Source of the DNA: Moraxellaceae bacterium | GTDB lineage: Bacteria; Pseudomonadota; Gammaproteobacteria; Burkholderiales; Rhodocyclaceae | Direction: 5' to 3' | NCBI GenBank assembly: GCA_031119205.1 | Contig: JAVHYF010000017.1 | Span: 1 to 64,000 of the forward strand | Length of the DNA: 64,000 nt | Part shown: one piece after another, positions 58,699 through 64,000 of the stretch | How the letters are laid out: every line of letters begins with the position of its first letter | Numbering within the stretch: position 1 is the stretch's first letter | Position numbers and translations under genes: made by a program | Notes under the pieces: generated by a model | What the model saw: the letters and a program-made list of their open reading frames with translations, nothing else | What the model was told of the DNA's origin: nothing | Database searches by the model: none

Positions 58699-61101
58699 TT
58701 ACTGCTTGAGATCGAAGGTGATGCTGGCGTACTGGCCGCTGGCGTCCATCGCCGTCAGCGTATGGGCGCCGGCCTCGGCAATCTCGAAGCTCAGCGCACT
58801 GCCCGCGGGGGCCACGCGTGCCAGGCGCCCGTCCAGCAACCAGTATTGCCGCCCGTTGCCACCGACGCTGCGCACGGTGACGCTGGCGCTGCGGCGCCCT
58901 GGCGTCGGTCGCAGGGTGGTGCCGGCAGACAGGCCGGCGATGCGCAGTGCACCACCGGGGCGTGGCGCAGCGCAGTCGGCCTGCCAGTCCGGCGGGCTGA
59001 AGCGCGCACGCTCGCCGGGCGACAGCCAGGGCTCCAGTTGTGTCGGCCAGCGCGCCACGCTGTGCGCCTGGGCCTGTGCATTGCACTCCGGCAGCGTGCG
59101 CAGGCGGCTGTGTGGATCCAGCCAGATCGTCTCCACCAGACCGCGATCGCGCACGCGGTCGATGAAGGTCGGCGGAATGGCGTCGTTCAGCGTCCATGCG
59201 CTGCGCCGGACGTGGCAATGCGCGGCGGGCGTTGCGTCGGCGGCGCTGCCGAGTGGCCAACATACCTGCGTCACTTTCACGTTGGCTGGCCGCTTGCGTG
59301 GCGCCGCCTGTACTGGCAGCGCGGCGGCGATGTCCTTCAGCAAGGGCGCGGCGATGTTGGCGCCGAAGAAACCGGGGTTGGGCGTGCCATCCGGGCGGCC
59401 CACCCATATGCCGATGGTGTGGGCGTCCGTCACGCCCACCGCCCAGGCATCGCGGAAGCCGAAACTCGTACCGGTCTTCCAGGCCAGGCGAGGGCCCTTG
59501 CTGGCTTCCACGAAAGGCCGGTCGGGGTGGCCGCCGGTCTCCAGGATGTCGCGCACGATGAAGGCCGCACCCTCACTCATCAATCTGCTCTCAATGCGCG
59601 GCGAGTCCGGTGTCAGGCGCGGCTGGCCTGCCATGCCGCCAGCCGCGAAGGCGCGGTAGGCGCCCACCAGTTCCTCCAGCGTGGTGCCGCCGCCACCGAG
59701 GATGAGACTGAGGTTGGGAGACTCCCCACGCGGCATGCGCAGGCGCAGCCCGCCAGCGCGCAGTTGTGCGGCGAAGCGTGGCGGGCCGACGCGGTCCAGC
59801 AGGTCCACCGCCGGGACGTTGAGCGAGCGCTGCAGCGCCTCGGATACGCTGACTGCGCCGGAGAAATCCGCCTGGAAGTTGCCGGGCTCGTAGCCGCCGA
59901 AGGACTGTGGTACGTCCGACATCAGGCTCTCCGAATGGATCAGCCCGTCGTCCAGCGCCATCGCGTAGAGGAAGGGCTTCAGCGTGGAGCCGGGCGAGCG
60001 CACGCCGCGGACCATGTCGACGTGATTGAAGCGGCGCGCATCGCTGAAGTCTGCCGAGCCGGCGTAGGCGCGTACGGCCAGCGTGTCGCTTTCCATGATC
60101 AGGGCCGCCATCGACACATGCGGTGGCAACTGGCCGACGCGATCGGCGAGCAGGCGCTCCAGCGTGCTCTGCATTTCGCGGTCCAGCGTGGAGCGCACGA
60201 CCGCAACCGAGGCCCGGGCCTGCCGGCTGCCGGCGTCGCGACGGGCCTGGCCACGCAGGCGCTCGGCTGCGATCGGTGCCAGCCACTGCGCGCGCAGTGG
60301 ATTGGCCGCCACGCGTTCGATGCGAGCGTCCTCCACCAGCTCCGCCGGCCAGATGCCCAATGCATGCATGCGCGACAGCACCTTGTCGCGGGCGACCTGT
60401 GCCGCTTGCGGCGCGCGGTCCGGGCGCAGACGCGAGGGGGCCTGCGGCAGCACCACGAGCAGTGCGGCCTCGGCGTGCGAGAGCTGGGCGGACGGTTTGC
60501 CGAGATAGGCACGGCTGGCCATTTCCACACCCTCGACGATGCCGCCCATGGGCGCATGGTTCAGGTACAGCGTGAGGATCTCGTCCTTCGACAGGCGCGC
60601 TTCCAGTTGCAGCGCGCGCAGCATCTGCCGTGTCTTGCCCCACAGGCTGCGCCCGCGCGGTGGTTCCATGATGCGGGCCACCTGCATGGTCAGCGTGGAG
60701 CCGCCGGACACGATGCGGCCGTGGCGCAGCCACTGCCACGCGGCACGTGTCATCGCCAGCGGATTGATGCCCGGATGCCAGCGGAACCAGCGGTCCTCGT
60801 AGGCGAGCAGGGCTTCGCGATACAAGGGCGACACCTGCGCGGCACTCACCGGGTAGCGCCACACGCCATCGACGCCGGGCCAGCTGCGCAGCGGCGTGCC
60901 GTCCTGCGCGACCACCACCAGCCCGGCGGCTGTGCGTGGCAGCAGTGGCGGAAACAACTGGTCGATCAGCAGTAGGGCTGCCAGCAGGGCGGCGAGCGCG
61001 CAAGGCAGCGGCCGCGCGCGCGCCTGGGCGCGCAGGCCTGCTGCAAGATCATGCAGGCGCTGGCGGATTCGATGGAGCGTGCGCACGACGGCGGCAGGCA
61101 T
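58699..61101 (-). CDS. pbpC: Penicillin-binding protein 1C
   Basis: Bifunctional class A penicillin-binding protein. 800 residues: basic cytoplasmic start, one membrane anchor (about 32-52), glycosyltransferase domain with catalytic Glu102 in YEDRWFRWHPG and GGSTLTMQ, then transpeptidase with SxxK (Ser372-Lys375, SPGSTLKPF), SLN, and KTGTSFGFRD. A C-terminal BiPBP_C-like beta domain ends the protein. The membrane anchor and C-terminal domain are typical of PbpC rather than MrcA/B. No alpha-2-macroglobulin gene, its usual neighbour, is visible upstream. Confidence 0.94.
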   Translation of the reverse strand: MPAAVVRTLHRIRQRLHDLAAGLRAQARARPLPCALAALLAALLLIDQLFPPLLPRTAAGLVVVAQDGTPLRSWPGVDGVWRYPVSAAQVSPLYREALLAYEDRWFRWHPGINPLAMTRAAWQWLRHGRIVSGGSTLTMQVARIMEPPRGRSLWGKTRQMLRALQLEARLSKDEILTLYLNHAPMGGIVEGVEMASRAYLGKPSAQLSHAEAALLVVLPQAPSRLRPDRAPQAAQVARDKVLSRMHALGIWPAELVEDARIERVAANPLRAQWLAPIAAERLRGQARRDAGSRQARASVAVVRSTLDREMQSTLERLLADRVGQLPPHVSMAALIMESDTLAVRAYAGSADFSDARRFNHVDMVRGVRSPGSTLKPFLYAMALDDGLIHSESLMSDVPQSFGGYEPGNFQADFSGAVSVSEALQRSLNVPAVDLLDRVGPPRFAAQLRAGGLRLRMPRGESPNLSLILGGGGTTLEELVGAYRAFAAGGMAGQPRLTPDSPRIESRLMSEGAAFIVRDILETGGHPDRPFVEASKGPRLAWKTGTSFGFRDAWAVGVTDAHTIGIWVGRPDGTPNPGFFGANIAAPLLKDIAAALPVQAAPRKRPANVKVTQVCWPLGSAADATPAAHCHVRRSAWTLNDAIPPTFIDRVRDRGLVETIWLDPHSRLRTLPECNAQAQAHSVARWPTQLEPWLSPGERARFSPPDWQADCAAPRPGGALRIAGLSAGTTLRPTPGRRSASVTVRSVGGNGRQYWLLDGRLARVAPAGSALSFEIAEAGAHTLTAMDASGQYASITFDLKQ

Positions 61102-61161
61102 GCGCGGGCTGTATGAAGCGGGCGACGAAGCTGGTGACGAAGAGGGTGAGCTCGGCGCCGC

Positions 61162-61491
61162 TCAGCCTGCCACAGGCAGGTGTGGCGTGACCTTGCGGCG
61201 CAGCAGCTCGACCAGCGCCGGGGCCATGAAGGGATACTCGTCCGGGATGTCCAGGCACACCACGCGTTGCCCGTGCAAGGTGCTGCCGAAACGGCTGGAC
61301 AGCTTGTGGCGATGCGCCTGTTCCATCACAAAGATCAGCTCCGCCCATTCCATCAGTTCGGGTGTCAGAGGGTTCTCGGCATCGTGGTTCAGCCCGGCCG
61401 AGCTGCAGACGATGCCGGGATGATCGGCGAAGATCTGTTCGGCAGTCGGGCTACGCAGCCGGTTCTGGCTGCAGAGGAACAGGACGTTCAT
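61162..61491 (-). CDS. Small low-molecular-weight tyrosine-phosphatase-like protein
   Basis: 109 residues beginning MNVLFLCSQNRLRSPTAEQIF. The P-loop C-x5-R-S has catalytic-type Cys7 and Arg13, with the order S-Q-N-R-L, unlike the T/G-N-I/L-C found in most LMW-PTPs. The acid loop is recognisable as LDIPDEYPF. It is shorter than typical LMW-PTPs (about 140-150). AGGAGG lies eight bases before the ATG at 61491. It sits between pbpC and a SlyD-like gene; its target is unknown. Confidence 0.85.
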   Translation of the reverse strand: MNVLFLCSQNRLRSPTAEQIFADHPGIVCSSAGLNHDAENPLTPELMEWAELIFVMEQAHRHKLSSRFGSTLHGQRVVCLDIPDEYPFMAPALVELLRRKVTPHLPVAG

Positions 61492-61631
61492 GCTATGGCC
61501 TCCTGAAGTCCGCGCAGGCGTGTGTCGCGATGCTGCCAACACCATGCATCGCGAGGAACACGCGTCCGATGTGTGTCCCGGCGAAGAGCCTGCCTGGCGC
61601 TCCGCCCTGGCCCGCGGATGTCGAGCCGTGC

Positions 61632-62108
61632 TCAGTGATGATGACCGTGGTCGCCATGCACGTGGCCGTGCGCGATTTCTTCCGCGCTGGCCGCACGTAC
61701 CGAGATCACCTTGACGGTAAAACGCAGGGCCTTGCCGGCAAGGGGATGGTTGCCGTCGAGATGCACGACCGGTCCCTTGATCTTGGTGACGTAGAAACGC
61801 TGCGGCTTGCCGTCTTCGCCGTGGCCTTCGAGCTGGCCGCCGACCTTCACGCCCGGCGGGAACTCGCTCTTGGGCATGGTGCGCACCAGGCTGTCGTTAC
61901 GCGGGCCGAAGGCCTCTTCCACCGACAGGTCGACGGTGGCCTGGGCGCCGGCCTCCAGACCTTCGAGGGCGGCTTCCACTTTCTCGAAGGTGTTGCCATA
62001 GCCACCGTGCAGATAGGCCATCGGCTCACGGCCTTCCTCGATCGGCATGCCGTTCTGTTCACTGACCTTGAAGCGGATGGTGACGGCGGTGTCTTTCTGG
62101 ATCTTCAT
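61632..62108 (-). CDS. SlyD-like FKBP-type peptidyl-prolyl isomerase with His-rich tail
   Basis: About 158 residues from the ATG at 62108. The N-terminal half of an FKBP domain (DTAVTIRFKVSEQNG, PMAYLHGGYGNTFEKVEAAL) is interrupted by an insert-in-flap (about 70-120), as in SlyD, and the second half ends in a short His-rich tail with seven His in 13 residues, probably binding Ni2+ or Zn2+. It acts as a chaperone/isomerase and metallochaperone. SlyD and FkpB are the nearest relatives; the His tail favours SlyD. Confidence 0.9.
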   Translation of the reverse strand: MKIQKDTAVTIRFKVSEQNGMPIEEGREPMAYLHGGYGNTFEKVEAALEGLEAGAQATVDLSVEEAFGPRNDSLVRTMPKSEFPPGVKVGGQLEGHGEDGKPQRFYVTKIKGPVVHLDGNHPLAGKALRFTVKVISVRAASAEEIAHGHVHGDHGHHH

Positions 62109-62214
62109 CGTTGAGTCCTGTTGTGCGTGTGTTTGCGACAGCCGGGCATTGTCGCGCAAAGACGAAGGATGGCGGAAGGGAGCGTTCCAGCGGCACCCAG
62201 TCCGTACTACGGGG

Positions 62215-63798
<1,584 letters not shown>

Positions 63799-63855
63799 GG
63801 TCGGGCTGGTTGTGTATCCGGATGGTACTCAGGCACGAAGCGCTGGCGGGGACGC

Positions 63856-64000
63856 TCAGTCGCAGCTTCCGCCCAGTTCCGTCTTGCTGCGTCCGGTTGG
63901 CGCCACGCCTGCGCGCAACAGGGGCTCGACGATGTCCCGCTGGAAGCGGGCGCGCGCATCGGGCGAGTCTTTCTCGCTGCGCGAGACTTCTATCAGGCGC
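63856..64000 (-). CDS. 3' end of an unidentified minus-strand gene
   Basis: The last 48 codons of a gene that continues beyond the window, ending GGSCD before the stop at 63856. The visible tail is charged (EVSRSEKDSPDARARF, then IVEPLLRAGVAP) and gives no recognisable motif. It ends 57 bases before the start codon of the Ycf46-like gene on the same strand, so the two may be in one transcript. Confidence 0.65.
   Translation of the reverse strand, partial: RLIEVSRSEKDSPDARARFQRDIVEPLLRAGVAPTGRSKTELGGSCD

Noticed and set aside
57820-60975. Open frame of about 1050 codons on the plus strand opposite pbpC and a GT39 gene.
   Set aside because: Antisense shadow of two well-supported genes; composition (Arg/His/Gln-rich) is typical of such shadows.
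63856-64000. Guess that the partial gene is SelO or a Ycf46-linked enzyme.
   Set aside because: The 48 visible codons contain no diagnostic motif; no name is warranted.

Overview
The window is a chromosomal segment of a high-GC Gram-negative bacterium, most likely a betaproteobacterium. Several features point that way: the block ftsH-folP-glmM-pstSCAB-secG-tRNA-Leu-nuoA-N, a DUF3567-type protein (a family I know mainly from Betaproteobacteria), an adenosylcobalamin-dependent ribonucleotide reductase with a C-terminal zinc-type cysteine cluster, a three-gene proton-translocating transhydrogenase, and many c-di-GMP-type signalling proteins. I favour Rhodocyclales or a neighbouring order, but the sequence alone does not settle this. 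I see no prophage, insertion sequence, CRISPR array, rRNA operon or integration site. This is core chromosome with accessory patches.

Layout. Positions 1-3821 (+) carry the 3' part of ftsH (membrane protease), then folP (folate) and glmM (peptidoglycan precursor). Positions 3949-7795 (+) hold the high-affinity phosphate transporter pstSCAB, with a candidate Pho box and no phoU. Positions 7897-8395 (+) hold secG and a tRNA-Leu(GAG). Positions 8469-23138 (+) are a complete 14-gene complex I operon, nuoABCDEFGHIJKLMN, with tightly overlapping genes and a histidine-rich loop in NuoL. Positions 23220-24575 (+) hold a Nudix hydrolase and two small c-type cytochromes behind an FNR/CRP-type palindrome. 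Positions 24687-33339 are mixed: wrbA (-), a six-cysteine exported peptide (+), a PIN-like protein (+), the class II ribonucleotide reductase nrdJ (-), an HDOD/PilZ-like pair (-), a DUF2189 membrane protein (-) and a YdcH-like protein (-). Positions 33646-39595 hold a DUF3567 protein (+), greB (+), a sensor kinase (-), htpG (+) behind a near-perfect sigma-32 promoter, and kdsA (+). Positions 39684-46614 hold an unusual HD-GYP sensor (-), ETF:ubiquinone oxidoreductase (-) and acetoacetyl-CoA synthetase (+). Positions 46688-55540 hold two paralogous orphan periplasmic binding proteins (+) flanking corA (-) and pntAA-AB-B (+), then a formate/nitrite-family channel (+) and a GGDEF cyclase (+). Positions 55565-64000 are all on the minus strand: two GT39-type glycosyltransferases, pbpC, a small tyrosine-phosphatase-like protein, a SlyD-like chaperone, a Ycf46-like AAA ATPase and the 3' end of one more gene.

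Together the genes describe a respiring cell: complex I, ETF-QO, transhydrogenase and cytochromes c. It has folate, LPS (Kdo) and peptidoglycan synthesis, aerobic-to-anaerobic flexibility (oxygen-independent ribonucleotide reductase, formate/nitrite channel, possible FNR-type control) and second-messenger regulation. Nothing here amounts to an obvious new multi-gene system. The best leads are the HD-GYP protein with an insertion splitting its catalytic motifs, the overlapping HDOD/PilZ-like pair, the His-rich NuoL loop, the six-cysteine exported peptide and the Ycf46-led minus-strand cluster.
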